Shown: positions 55,790 to 64,000 of the stretch, piece by piece
Numbering within the stretch: the stretch's first letter is position 1
Layout: every line of letters begins with the position of its first letter
Assembly (NCBI GenBank): GCA_002831545.1
Contig: CP025095.1
Span: 1,364,001 to 1,428,000, forward strand
Direction: 5' to 3'
Length of the DNA stretch: 64,000 nucleotides
Source of the DNA: Streptococcus suis
GTDB taxonomy: Bacteria; Bacillota; Bacilli; Lactobacillales; Streptococcaceae
The notes under the pieces: model-generated
Databases searched by the model: none
What the model saw: only the letters and a program-made list of their open reading frames with translations
Told to the model about the DNA's origin: nothing
Translations under genes and position numbers: made by a program

Positions 55790-56641
55790 ATGGACTTACA
55801 AGAACTCTGTAGAAAGGTCATTCAAGCAAGGCCACGCAACAGCCATAAGGGAAGCTATGGTCGAGTCTTGCTGATTGGTGGACTGTATCCCTATGGTGGA
55901 GCGATTATCATGGCCGCACTAGCAAGCGTCAACAGTGGAGCAGGCTTGGTAACTGTTGCTACTGAAAAAGATAACATACCAGCCTTACATAGTCATCTGC
56001 CTGAAGCCATGGCATTTTCATTTGACGATCAAGCCTTGCTGATAAGTAGCTTAGAAAATGCTGACTTGGTATTGATTGGTCCAGGTTTGGGGGAAAATAG
56101 CAGAGCTGAACAGTTATTGGACTTTGTTTTTGAACATTTATCTGACCAGCAGATTTTAGTTCTTGACGGCTCAGCCCTTACCTTAGTCGCAAAGCAAAAC
56201 AGAAAGAACTTCCCGTGTAAACAAGTCATCCTGACACCCCACCAGAAAGAATGGGAACGGTTATCAGCCATTCCAATTGCTGACCAAACAAACCAAAGAA
56301 ATCTTGAAGCCTTGCAATCTTTTCAAGAAAATACAATCCTTGTAGCTAAAAGTTCCGCTACTCAAATCCTAAAAACCCAGCCAAACCAAGTCACCCCAAT
56401 AGGAGCTGGTGGTCCCTACCAAGCAACAGGAGGTATGGGAGATACTCTTGCAGGTATGATTGCAGGATTCGCTGTACAATTTCCCCATGTTCAACTATAT
56501 GAAAGAATCCTTGTAGCAACCTACCTCCACTCCTATATTGCTGACCAACTGGCTCAAGATTATTATCTTGTAAAGCCAACTGATGTCTCAAGAAACATCC
56601 AAAAGACAATGCTTCAATTTCAAACACAAACAACCGCCTAA
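55790..56641 (+). CDS. nnrD: ADP-dependent NAD(P)H-hydrate dehydratase
   Basis: 283 aa from ATG 55790. Ribokinase-like fold with HKGSYGRVLLIGG, VLIGPGLGE, ILTPHQKEWERL and TGGMGDTLAGMIAGF (catalytic Asp). It repairs hydrated NAD(P)H. The epimerase (NnrE) domain is not fused, so it must be elsewhere. Confidence 0.94.
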   Translation: MDLQELCRKVIQARPRNSHKGSYGRVLLIGGLYPYGGAIIMAALASVNSGAGLVTVATEKDNIPALHSHLPEAMAFSFDDQALLISSLENADLVLIGPGLGENSRAEQLLDFVFEHLSDQQILVLDGSALTLVAKQNRKNFPCKQVILTPHQKEWERLSAIPIADQTNQRNLEALQSFQENTILVAKSSATQILKTQPNQVTPIGAGGPYQATGGMGDTLAGMIAGFAVQFPHVQLYERILVATYLHSYIADQLAQDYYLVKPTDVSRNIQKTMLQFQTQTTA

Positions 56642-56662
56642 TCAATGATTAAGCGGTCTTTT
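56633..56662 (+). terminator. Terminator after nnrD
   Basis: ACCGCCTAATC pairs with GATTAAGCGGT (one mismatch) followed by CTTTT; the left arm includes the nnrD stop. Confidence 0.8.
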
Positions 56663-56707
56663 ATATAACAAACTCGTGATTAAAGCCTGACAAATGGTAG
56701 AAAATGC

Positions 56708-56860
56708 TACTCAATGCAAATCAAAAGTTGCCTAGAAAACGAAGCCGAAGATAGAACTCTGTTACTATCTTATTTCAAGGTAACAGGCTGAAAACCTCCA
56801 CTGGAGCTTTTCACTCATCAAGGCAAGTTGACAACGGATAATTTTGATTTTCGAAGAGTA
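56708..56860. repeat. RUP-like repeat, enlarged copy
   Basis: Ends TACTCAATGCAAATCAAA and TTTTGATTTTCGAAGAGTA, the terminal sequences of RUP-type repeats known from pneumococcus (thought to be mobilised by IS630-type transposase into TA). 153 bp, longer than the 102-bp copy at 63704. It has inner GTTAC/GTAAC and CCTCCA/TGGAG hairpins. Confidence 0.75.
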
Positions 56861-56873
56861 TGACTATATTTTC

Positions 56874-59800
56874 TTAGACTTCTTCTTTATGACGTCGTTT
56901 GCTTACCAACAGAGTCCCTAGCCCAATAATGACACCAAGAACAAGATAGTATCTCGTATCATTGTCTCCAGTATTTGGTAGTTGAGTCACCTGTTTTTCT
57001 TGATTAGGGCTAGATAGACTAGCTTGCAAAGTGACTGGACGAGGTAAAGTTGGTTGAGGGTTTGGCTTCTGCCCTATCGGTACATATCCTGAATTCCCAG
57101 TATCTTTTACAGGAGGTGCCTGTACATCAACTTTTTCTGAGTCTATAGGTGGAGCCGTTACAGTGCCTTCATCTTTTTTGTCAGTGGCAGTATTTACTGG
57201 CTCTTTGGCATCATTTGTTGAAGTAGCAACACCATCCAGTTCTGCCTGAGCGCTTGTCAGAACGGCTAGAGCTTGATCGACACTTGCTTGGCTTGCAGAT
57301 TCGTCAGCTAGAATCGCTTTCGCTGCTTCAACTGCCTGGTCATAAGCTTGTTTCACGTTTTCAGATGCATTGAGATACTTAGCATCTGTCGCTTTTAATA
57401 CGGAAGAAACGGATACTGCGCTACGAAGGGCTGAAATATCAGTCTTTTGACCATCTAAGCCGGCTTTTGCTGCTAACAAGTCTGCCAACGCTTGGTTGAC
57501 AACTGCCTGTGTTACATTCTCTTGGTTCAATACAAGTTGTGCCGAACGAACAGCTGTATCATAGGCAATTTGTTTGGTATTTTCAGCATTATAATAAATA
57601 AAGTTTGCCTGAGTCGGTGTGTAGTTTGATACTTCAGCAATCAGTTTTTCCGTATCGGTAGCCTGACCGTTTAGCTGCTCTCTCGCTGCCACAAGACTGG
57701 CAACTGCTGAATCTACTTGTGCCTGATTGTGTTTGTTGGCATATACTGCATTGGCATCTTCTAATGCTTTAACATAGGCAGTTTGAAGTTCTGGACTAGC
57801 ATTGTAATAACGCGCTGTTTCTTCAAGTCCAGCAAGTTCAGCAATCAGTTCTTTCAAAGCAACTTTATTAATCAAGGTTAATTTCTTAACATTTGACTGG
57901 TTTGCAAGTACTACTACGTCTAATTCTTCCCAAAATTCATAGCCTTCTGGGAGGGTTGGAAGGATAGTGTAGGTACCAACTGGTACAAATTTACCATAAT
58001 CGGTCTTAGAATATTTAGCATTTGGTAGCTGAATAGTCTGACCATCAGCAGTTACCAGTTGGATGGTTGAACCAGAAGGTAGTAATGCATCAATATCTAC
58101 CAGCAAGTTGGCCTTATCTTTCAAAGTCACATAGAAATTCACCTCGGCAGTGCTATTTTCTTCCGAAATCGTCACGACTGCTTTGGTTTCACCTGCTAGG
58201 CTTGACCATTCTGTATCATATAAGAATAAATCAAAGGTGTAAGTACCAAATGGTAGCTTAAGAACGCTAGTATCGCCGGCATATCGTGGTAATTCTGCAA
58301 CAATCTTGCCTGTTTCATCGGTGACTGAGTAAGAGAAAAGTATTGGTGCAGGACTATTTGTATCTTTATCAAGAATATTGACAGTTACCAACCCTTTTTC
58401 ATTGCCGATACTGATCAGATTCTCTACTTTTTCATAGCTGATGTTACCAGCATAATCCTCTACTGTGTAGTAGAATTTTGAAATATCTGCAAGATCAAGA
58501 GGCAATGTAAAGGAGCCATCGTCGTTTTGTGCCACAAATACCTTGTTATCAGAAACGGTTACATCACCATTTTCTAATAAGGAAGGAATAGTTGTCACAC
58601 CGCTTGCATCCGCTACAAGGTAGAATACTTGCTCGCGATATAGACCGGATTCTCCTTTTTCAATGGCTGGACGAGGGTTAAATGTAAAGTTTGTTTCATC
58701 ATAGGTAGCTGTGGTGATAACTGGTGATTCTCTATCGATGATAACATCGAAAATCATAGTTTGTACTGCTGCACCTGGAACTTCAGATGAGTAGGTCAAA
58801 ACGTATTGATACTTACCATCTGCTAAAGCATTTCCCTCGCTGTCTGTCCCATTCCATTCAGTAGGGTAAATAATGCTTGATTTTGGATTTTTAGGATCAC
58901 CACTATAGAAGTTCTTATTGCCTGACTGTGGTTGACTTTCCCAAAGTGGATTTGTTCGCTCAGTATCATCTGCAGCATAGACGCTTGCGACTAAATCCGT
59001 ATAATTTCTCAAGAAGACACCTTTGAAAGCGAGCGAGTCTTGGTTGTCATCTCCATTTGGTGAGATAGCTAAATGAGGCTTACCGGACTCATCAAGCTCT
59101 AAAACAAAGTATCCTGCTTCATTTTTAAATGTACCAAGTGTCTTGATCGCAAAGTCAGATCGTTTGTCTGTAGAATAGATTAACTCCGTACTTCCTGTAA
59201 CAAGACCTGTGTAGTGATGGCTGATATCAACAGTATCTGGTTGTGCTGTAACAGGTTCAAAGTAGAAGCCCCCCTTACCATCGGCAATAAGATTGTAAAT
59301 CGGCTCTTCTAGAACGGCTAGTTTTTGGAATTCCCCACGGAAACCAACGTATGGAATGCTGACAATATCACCGCCATCGGCTACATCTGTAAATCGAACA
59401 AAACCTTCAAGATAGTAACCGTTTTTCATTAAACCTGTCAATTCTTCTGCAAAGCTTGCTGCATCGACATTAATTGTAACAGTTGTACTTGAATTGGCTT
59501 GCACAGTCACCTTACCGCCAGGAATCTCTGCTAATAGACGCGGAGCCAAGGTGATCAATCCGTTTTGGACAGTATCCGTTGTTAATTGCGTTGAGTAGTT
59601 TAAAGTCTTATCTTCGTTTGTAATGTTATGAAGTGTGACCGTAAAGCTGAATGTATCCTCAACATTTCCCAAGGTAATGCTGCCATAACCGTCTTCGCCA
59701 GTCAAATATAAACCTGTAGAAATAGCTGCCGCAGTATCGATGATACCTGCACCTTGTTGGCGAGGGGAAGTGTAGGCTGTTGTTTCTTTGTTCACATGTG

Positions 59801-61631
59801 CTTTAGCAGTAGACATAAGCAAGTGTTTTACTAAGGCTTCGATTTCTTGAGGGGACTTAGTAGGGTAAGTTGCCTGTAAATATTGTTTTACTAGTACGGC
59901 TGCTCCTGCTACGTGTGGTGAAGCCATACTTGTTCCCTGCATGTTGGCATAGTCATTATCATTGATGGCTGCATAAATAGCACCACCTGGAGCAGCTAAG
60001 TCTGGTTTTAGCTCGCCATCCGCTGACAGACCCCAACTTGAAAAATCTGAAAGAAGACCTGCTTCTGGGTTAGGGCGAATATCCGTTTCGTTATTGAACG
60101 CAATCTTATATGAGTTAGCTGCCAAAGCTTCACCAAATTCCAATGGAATGAAGACAGATGGAATTGCAATAGCTGTATCATCAAGTTGCATGCTTACATT
60201 GGCTTCACCTGGACGGCTATTGAAAATGACCACCCCTACTGCACCTGCAGCTGTTGCATTGGCTATTTTTTCTGAGAAGGTAATCGTTCCACGTTTGATG
60301 AGTGCAAGTTTTCCAGTCAAATCTAGACCATCAAAATCCGAAGCTTGACCGATTCCCGCATAGACATATTCATATTCTTTCCCGATTTCAAATGGTACGG
60401 GACTTTTCTCTGGATTATCAAACGAACTTTTACCGTAATTCAAGTCAGCATTGTTTTCTAAGCCAATGATATTAATTACTTTACTACCAACCGTTGTGTT
60501 ATTGTAAGAAGCGACAGAAATTGCATCGCGAGCTGTTGAAGGTGCACCGACTAAGCCATAATCTGGATAATCGGCTGACGGATTAGAATGACCTGAACCA
60601 AATGTTCCATCATTACCAGCTGCAATAACAACAGAAACCCCTGCACGACGAGCAGCCTCGATTGCTGCAGTCACATTTTCATCCATGTTAACAACAGAAC
60701 CATTAGCTCCTCCCAGGCTGAGGTTGATGCTATCTGCACCCAATTTTACAGCATCTTCAATCGCCTTTACGTACAATGCTGCGCCTGTTGTAGCTTTGAG
60801 GTCTGAGAATACACGCATAAACATGACTTGCGCTTCAGGAGCTACACCATACATTAATTGTCCAGCGACTGGTTGTGTCGGATTTCCTGTGGCAATACTC
60901 GTTACGTGCATACCGTGTGAGCGTTTGTCTTCTTCTTTCAAGACAGTATTCACATCAACATAGTTATAACCAAATACAACCTTATCGTTAAACCATTCAC
61001 CGTAGGTAATTCCTGCTGCTTCTTTAGCTGCTTCTATCTCTTTTTCTGATTTATATTTTGCAGTTGAGAGATCTGAAATATGCAATACATCGTGATCAAC
61101 GTCAAGACCGGAATCAATGATTGCAACTACTGTTCCTTCGCCCTTGTAACCACTATCCCAAACTTTAGGTACTGTAATGATCGTATTACTATCAATGTTT
61201 TGTGGTTTCGCTTCTTCCTGATTAGTAATAGCAGTAGTCTCATCTGCTACGGCAAGCTTCTCCTCTTCTTCTACTTTTTTCTCTGAAATAGCTGGAGTTT
61301 CTACAGCTGGTTGAGTCGCTTCTACTTCTGTATTTGTGATGTTTTCAAGAGCTTCTGAGCCAAGTGTTTCCTCTACATTATCTGTAGTGGTTACATCAGT
61401 TGGGGTAGCCTCCACAGAAGTGTCAACTAACTCCTCGACAACGGGACTTTCTGAGGTTGATTCGCTGACGATTGCGTCAGGAACAGTTGTTTCCACCTTA
61501 GTCTCTACTAGGCTTGTCAATTCATCTGCAGCTACCGATGGTGCACCTGCAAACAAAAAAACTGCACCCAAAAGAACAGACACAGTTCCAATTTTATACT
61601 TCCGAAGTGAGAAAGTTTCTTTCTTTTTCAT
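56874..61631 (-). CDS. sspA: Cell-wall-anchored subtilisin-like serine protease (SspA/C5a-peptidase-like)
   Basis: 1,585 aa from ATG 61631, with GGAGG seven bases upstream. YSIRK-type signal (FSLRKYKIGTVSVLLG). The S8 catalytic triad is Asp in AIIDSGLD (~173), His in SHGMHVTS (~239) and Ser in GTSMASPH (~568), with a PA domain between His and Ser. Fn3-like domains follow. Three FIVAR-type helical repeats (each ~65 aa, ending QLNG, GLDG, ELDG) span ~1245-1445. The C-terminus is LPNTG plus a hydrophobic stretch and KRRHKEEV. Sortase anchors it to the wall; in S. suis such proteases are virulence factors. Monocistronic. Confidence 0.93.
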   Translation of the reverse strand: MKKKETFSLRKYKIGTVSVLLGAVFLFAGAPSVAADELTSLVETKVETTVPDAIVSESTSESPVVEELVDTSVEATPTDVTTTDNVEETLGSEALENITNTEVEATQPAVETPAISEKKVEEEEKLAVADETTAITNQEEAKPQNIDSNTIITVPKVWDSGYKGEGTVVAIIDSGLDVDHDVLHISDLSTAKYKSEKEIEAAKEAAGITYGEWFNDKVVFGYNYVDVNTVLKEEDKRSHGMHVTSIATGNPTQPVAGQLMYGVAPEAQVMFMRVFSDLKATTGAALYVKAIEDAVKLGADSINLSLGGANGSVVNMDENVTAAIEAARRAGVSVVIAAGNDGTFGSGHSNPSADYPDYGLVGAPSTARDAISVASYNNTTVGSKVINIIGLENNADLNYGKSSFDNPEKSPVPFEIGKEYEYVYAGIGQASDFDGLDLTGKLALIKRGTITFSEKIANATAAGAVGVVIFNSRPGEANVSMQLDDTAIAIPSVFIPLEFGEALAANSYKIAFNNETDIRPNPEAGLLSDFSSWGLSADGELKPDLAAPGGAIYAAINDNDYANMQGTSMASPHVAGAAVLVKQYLQATYPTKSPQEIEALVKHLLMSTAKAHVNKETTAYTSPRQQGAGIIDTAAAISTGLYLTGEDGYGSITLGNVEDTFSFTVTLHNITNEDKTLNYSTQLTTDTVQNGLITLAPRLLAEIPGGKVTVQANSSTTVTINVDAASFAEELTGLMKNGYYLEGFVRFTDVADGGDIVSIPYVGFRGEFQKLAVLEEPIYNLIADGKGGFYFEPVTAQPDTVDISHHYTGLVTGSTELIYSTDKRSDFAIKTLGTFKNEAGYFVLELDESGKPHLAISPNGDDNQDSLAFKGVFLRNYTDLVASVYAADDTERTNPLWESQPQSGNKNFYSGDPKNPKSSIIYPTEWNGTDSEGNALADGKYQYVLTYSSEVPGAAVQTMIFDVIIDRESPVITTATYDETNFTFNPRPAIEKGESGLYREQVFYLVADASGVTTIPSLLENGDVTVSDNKVFVAQNDDGSFTLPLDLADISKFYYTVEDYAGNISYEKVENLISIGNEKGLVTVNILDKDTNSPAPILFSYSVTDETGKIVAELPRYAGDTSVLKLPFGTYTFDLFLYDTEWSSLAGETKAVVTISEENSTAEVNFYVTLKDKANLLVDIDALLPSGSTIQLVTADGQTIQLPNAKYSKTDYGKFVPVGTYTILPTLPEGYEFWEELDVVVLANQSNVKKLTLINKVALKELIAELAGLEETARYYNASPELQTAYVKALEDANAVYANKHNQAQVDSAVASLVAAREQLNGQATDTEKLIAEVSNYTPTQANFIYYNAENTKQIAYDTAVRSAQLVLNQENVTQAVVNQALADLLAAKAGLDGQKTDISALRSAVSVSSVLKATDAKYLNASENVKQAYDQAVEAAKAILADESASQASVDQALAVLTSAQAELDGVATSTNDAKEPVNTATDKKDEGTVTAPPIDSEKVDVQAPPVKDTGNSGYVPIGQKPNPQPTLPRPVTLQASLSSPNQEKQVTQLPNTGDNDTRYYLVLGVIIGLGTLLVSKRRHKEEV

Positions 61632-61798
61632 AACTTTTCCTCCTAGTTTTTCTCCTTCATTATTGGCAAAACCAATAAATATATTAAAACACAAAATTAT
61701 CAGTATTGCAAGTATATTCTGAAAATTCAGTTATTTATTCAAACTATAACTAGCTATCAATAATATCTATAACCATAGATACAGATAATGCACACTAT

Positions 61799-61897
61799 AG
61801 TCAAATGAATTAGCTTTCAGACAAGGAACTGAGGGCAGGCAGTACTAGAGTACGGCAATCCGAAAGTGACGATGTATCAAAGTTAATTCAAATGACT
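61799..61897. repeat. 99-bp palindromic mini-repeat upstream of the protease gene
   Basis: The arms at 61799-61817 (AGTCAAATGAATTAGCTTT) and 61879-61897 (AAAGTTAATTCAAATGACT) are inverted with two mismatches. The interior has a GTACTAGAGTAC hairpin. It resembles a MITE or other dispersed repeat, and its right end is three bases from the IS110-type element. The rest of 61632-61798 is AT-rich upstream DNA of the protease gene. Confidence 0.65.
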
Positions 61898-61919
61898 GAT
61901 ATGTAAAGCCCTTTGTCAA

Positions 61920-62272
61920 GTAAAAACAATCGAACTGATTAAAAAATGAAAAGTATCTAGAAAGAGCCTAGTTCTTAGCTTCGGGCATTGGCCACTCTGA
62001 TATTCGTGGATTGGTTACCTACAGGTCAATGGTTCTGCCGCGAGTCCTACTCTCTATAAGCGTGGATCACAATTGTGCCACTTAGTCATTTCGTAGATGA
62101 CTCAAACCTTGAAGTCCTAAACTCCTTCAAGATACTTTCCATTCAAACATGATTTCAATCCTTATTTCTGTCCAAATTCACCCAGTGATTTTGGATAGAA
62201 ATAGGGATTCCTCATCGCTCTGCGATGATAAAACTTAATGGTCAAAAGTGTACATGAAAACAAGCGCTAACT
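61920..62272 (-). ncRNA. Candidate bridge/seekRNA region of the IS110/IS1111 element
   Basis: Non-coding, well structured, downstream of the transposase. TATTTCTGTCCAAATTCAC pairs with GTGATTTTGGATAGAAATA (62163-62203, 17 of 19 positions), and CATCGC with GCGATG (62213-62227). Position 62002-62012 (ATTCGTGGATT) is the reverse complement of 63466-63476 at the other end of the element. IS1111 elements encode guide RNAs in this end. The RNA boundaries are not determinable by eye. Confidence 0.5.
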
Positions 62273-63394
62273 TCAAGCTATTCTTCCTGTCATCATCCCC
62301 CAAATAAAACCAGACAATTCTCGTGCAATAGCTGTTTTAGCAACATTTTGTTTCTTATTTTTTCCTAGAACAAGTGTGCGATAACGTCTTCTTAAGCGTT
62401 CATTAGCCTTATCCGCATAAGCAATCACCTCCACTCGGTTTCCACTTTGTCTCCGTTTCAATTCTTTGGATTTATACCCAATCGTCCCCTTAGCCAATGA
62501 TTGTGCAGCTTCTATCAGAAGTCGTCTCACATGGCTATTCCCAGCTTTGGTGATAGCACCTCTTCTCTCCTTGTCACCGCTAGAATTTTCGTTAGGAGTT
62601 AGCCCAAGATAGGAAGCAAAATGTTGAGCTGTCGCAAAGCGGTTAAAATCACCGATTTCCGTCACAATGGAAAGTGCGGTTAGTGTTTTAACGCCAATAA
62701 AGCAAGAGAGCCATGAGACCTTCTCTTGATAACTGTCGCTTTGACCCAGTTGCTCAATTCGCGCATCATACCGTTCTATTTGATCTACTAATTTCTCATA
62801 GGTCAATAGGTATTCTGTCAAAATCTCTGCGTAAAGTCCATCAGGATTTAGGGAATGGAGCCAGCGGACATGTTTCTGTGTCCAATTACTGCTTCCCTCG
62901 GTATAGCGAAAATCATGTCGGAGACAGAAGGCAAGAATTTGTTGTTTGATTTTCTTCAGAGCCACTTTGTGGTCTGTTCTCATGCGGATATATTCTTTGA
63001 CTTGTTCATCCTCAACAGTAGGAACATGAACAGGCCGATAGCTACGAAAGGCCAGAGCTTTTGCGAGCTGAGCTGCATCTTTTTTATCAGTCTTAACACG
63101 CTTAGATCCTTCCTTCATCACCGTTGTAGGCGCCATCACGATACAGGGAATCCCGTGAGCTTGTAGCTGGTGATATAGGGTAAATCCAAGACATCCGGCT
63201 TCGTAGCCACATAACACTTCTGCATCTTGACCATATAAACGACGAAGCTCATTCACATAGTTCACAATATAGCTAACATTTGGACCAACTTTAGTGCTAT
63301 GTTTGAATTGATTCGCCATCATATCATAATAGCAGAGTGAAAAACTTTCTTTGTGAACATCCATTCCGATGAAAAGTGTGGTAAAATGAAACAT
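62273..63394 (-). CDS. IS110-family transposase (DEDD)
   Basis: 373 aa, TGGAGG seven bases before the ATG. N-terminal RuvC-like DEDD domain: FIGMDVHKESF (first Asp), CGYEAG (Glu), TDKKDAAQLA (two Asp). The C-terminal Transposase_20 domain has IGVKTLTALSIVTEIGDFNRF and the ASYLGLTPNENSSG stretch with the conserved Ser, then the basic RRLLIEAAQSL. Intact, so the element could be active. Confidence 0.95.
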   Translation of the reverse strand: MFHFTTLFIGMDVHKESFSLCYYDMMANQFKHSTKVGPNVSYIVNYVNELRRLYGQDAEVLCGYEAGCLGFTLYHQLQAHGIPCIVMAPTTVMKEGSKRVKTDKKDAAQLAKALAFRSYRPVHVPTVEDEQVKEYIRMRTDHKVALKKIKQQILAFCLRHDFRYTEGSSNWTQKHVRWLHSLNPDGLYAEILTEYLLTYEKLVDQIERYDARIEQLGQSDSYQEKVSWLSCFIGVKTLTALSIVTEIGDFNRFATAQHFASYLGLTPNENSSGDKERRGAITKAGNSHVRRLLIEAAQSLAKGTIGYKSKELKRRQSGNRVEVIAYADKANERLRRRYRTLVLGKNKKQNVAKTAIARELSGFIWGMMTGRIA

Positions 63395-63577
63395 ATAAGA
63401 CCTCCAATTGAGTGTGGTAATTCCTGTTAGAAGTTGATTGTTTTTTTTATTCTAGTGTACAGGTAAATCCACGAATTCTCAACTGGGGGTCTTTACATAT
63501 TGTCTATAAAAAGGGAGTGAGCAAGACATCCATGATGGCTCCGTCCTTACCCACAGAATAATGAGAATGAGCATAAA

Positions 63578-63609
63578 GCCCTCACTAAGATTATATACCT
63601 CGTGAGGGC
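63578..63609. terminator. Hairpin in the gap after the IS
   Basis: GCCCTCAC (63578-63585) pairs perfectly with GTGAGGGC (63602-63609). No T-run follows, so a terminator is uncertain. The gap 63395-63865 otherwise contains the IS end, a RUP-like repeat and no convincing gene. Confidence 0.35.
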
Positions 63610-63703
63610 CTTGCGGTTGGTGCATTATTGATGTTAATTATGATGACAAAACTGCTCCAGCCTACTGATAAGAACCACAATATACACTCAAGAATATGAC
63701 TAA

Positions 63704-63805
63704 TACTCAATGAAAATCAAAAACAGACTAGGCGACGCAGATGCAGATAGAACTGAAGTTCATCAAATCAAGTCAACAACGTCTGATTTTGATTTTCGAA
63801 GAGTA
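63704..63805. repeat. RUP-like repeat
   Basis: 102 bp from TACTCAATGAAAATCAA to GATTTTCGAAGAGTA, with inverted inner arms (CAGAC near the left, GTCTG near the right). Same family as 56708-56860. Confidence 0.8.
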
Positions 63806-63865
63806 TAAAATTCAGTAGATAGGCTCTCTAACTTACAAGAAGGAAGGAATTGTCATAGATAATCA

Positions 63866-64000
63866 TGTGTAGATCAAGTCGACATTGTCGTTTGTATTCC
63901 CCTCAACTTGTCCAAAGGCATTACTTAGCTACATTTGATACAACGACTAAAGGTCTACGTGCTTACCACGATTTTCTCAGTCAATTTCATGTGGAAGCTG
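63866..64000 (+). CDS. Open frame running off the window, unidentified
   Basis: 45 codons from ATG 63866 with no stop before the edge. An AAGGAAGG lies too far upstream (about 18 bases) to be a good ribosome binding site, and the frame is closed by TAG six bases before the ATG. Contains FDTTTKGLRAYHDFLSQF. Could be a gene start or a remnant. Not recognised. Confidence 0.3.

Larger units (their letters stand above)
61901..63498 (-). mobile_element. IS110/IS1111-type insertion sequence
   Basis: One transposase gene flanked by ATGTAAAG (61901-61908) and CTTTACAT (63491-63498), inverted end motifs followed inward by related sequence (CCCTTTGTCAAG against ACCCCCAGTTGAG). The long non-coding part is at the 3' side of the transposase (372 bp) and the short one at the 5' side (104 bp), the IS1111 arrangement. 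Exact outer ends are uncertain because this family leaves no target duplication. Confidence 0.75.

Overview
The window looks like a Streptococcus chromosome, most likely Streptococcus suis. It is a low-GC Gram-positive genome. The housekeeping gene order (tdk, prfA, prmC, ywlC, glyA; clpX, folA, thyA; dapB, cca, ABC-F) is typical of streptococci. The two giant surface proteins, an M26 IgA1/zinc metalloprotease and an SspA-like subtilisin with YSIRK-type signals and LPxTG anchors, fit S. suis. The species call is inference from remembered gene content; no search was run.

Region 1 (1-4660) is the right part of an integrative, probably mobilizable, element. It holds two small cargo genes, a long structured non-coding block, a replication/relaxase protein (HUH endonuclease plus SF3-type helicase), a DUF3173 protein and a tyrosine integrase. 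Region 2 (4678-11602) is accessory: McrBC, a membrane-anchored protein, and an unknown gene cut by an IS66-family element with exact 8-bp target duplications. Region 3 (11623-35711) is almost entirely housekeeping genes on the minus strand. They cover translation termination, threonylcarbamoyl-adenosine and glycine/C1 metabolism, thymidine and folate metabolism, LepA, EngB, ClpX, glucokinase, tRNA CCA addition and lysine biosynthesis. The prfA-tdk gap in it carries an array of covarying hairpin repeats. Region 4 (35843-50594) holds the M26 metalloprotease, the fruRKA fructose operon, hisC, rimM-trmD, a MATE exporter and guaC. Region 5 (50858-55022) is a lactococcin-972-type bacteriocin locus with a permease/immunity protein and an ABC ATPase. 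A divergent Rgg/MutR regulator and an overlooked 20-aa peptide gene, a candidate pheromone for that regulator, sit beside it. Region 6 (55069-64000) has nth, nnrD, the SspA-like protease, RUP-like repeats, a palindromic mini-repeat, and an IS110/IS1111-type element with a structured non-coding end.

The most noteworthy items are these. (1) The bacteriocin locus has a 20-aa hydrophobic peptide ORF with a strong ribosome binding site between the bacteriocin and a divergent Rgg gene; this architecture suggests peptide-controlled bacteriocin production. (2) Two ~90-nt hairpins upstream of prfA differ in sequence at every stem yet keep complementarity. (3) A 222-nt rod-like inverted repeat and a direct-repeat/hairpin block sit upstream of the element's HUH Rep. 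(4) The IS1111-like non-coding end contains a segment complementary to the other end of the same IS. (5) fruR apparently starts with ATT, and nth appears to be leaderless.

No tRNA, rRNA or CRISPR array was seen.
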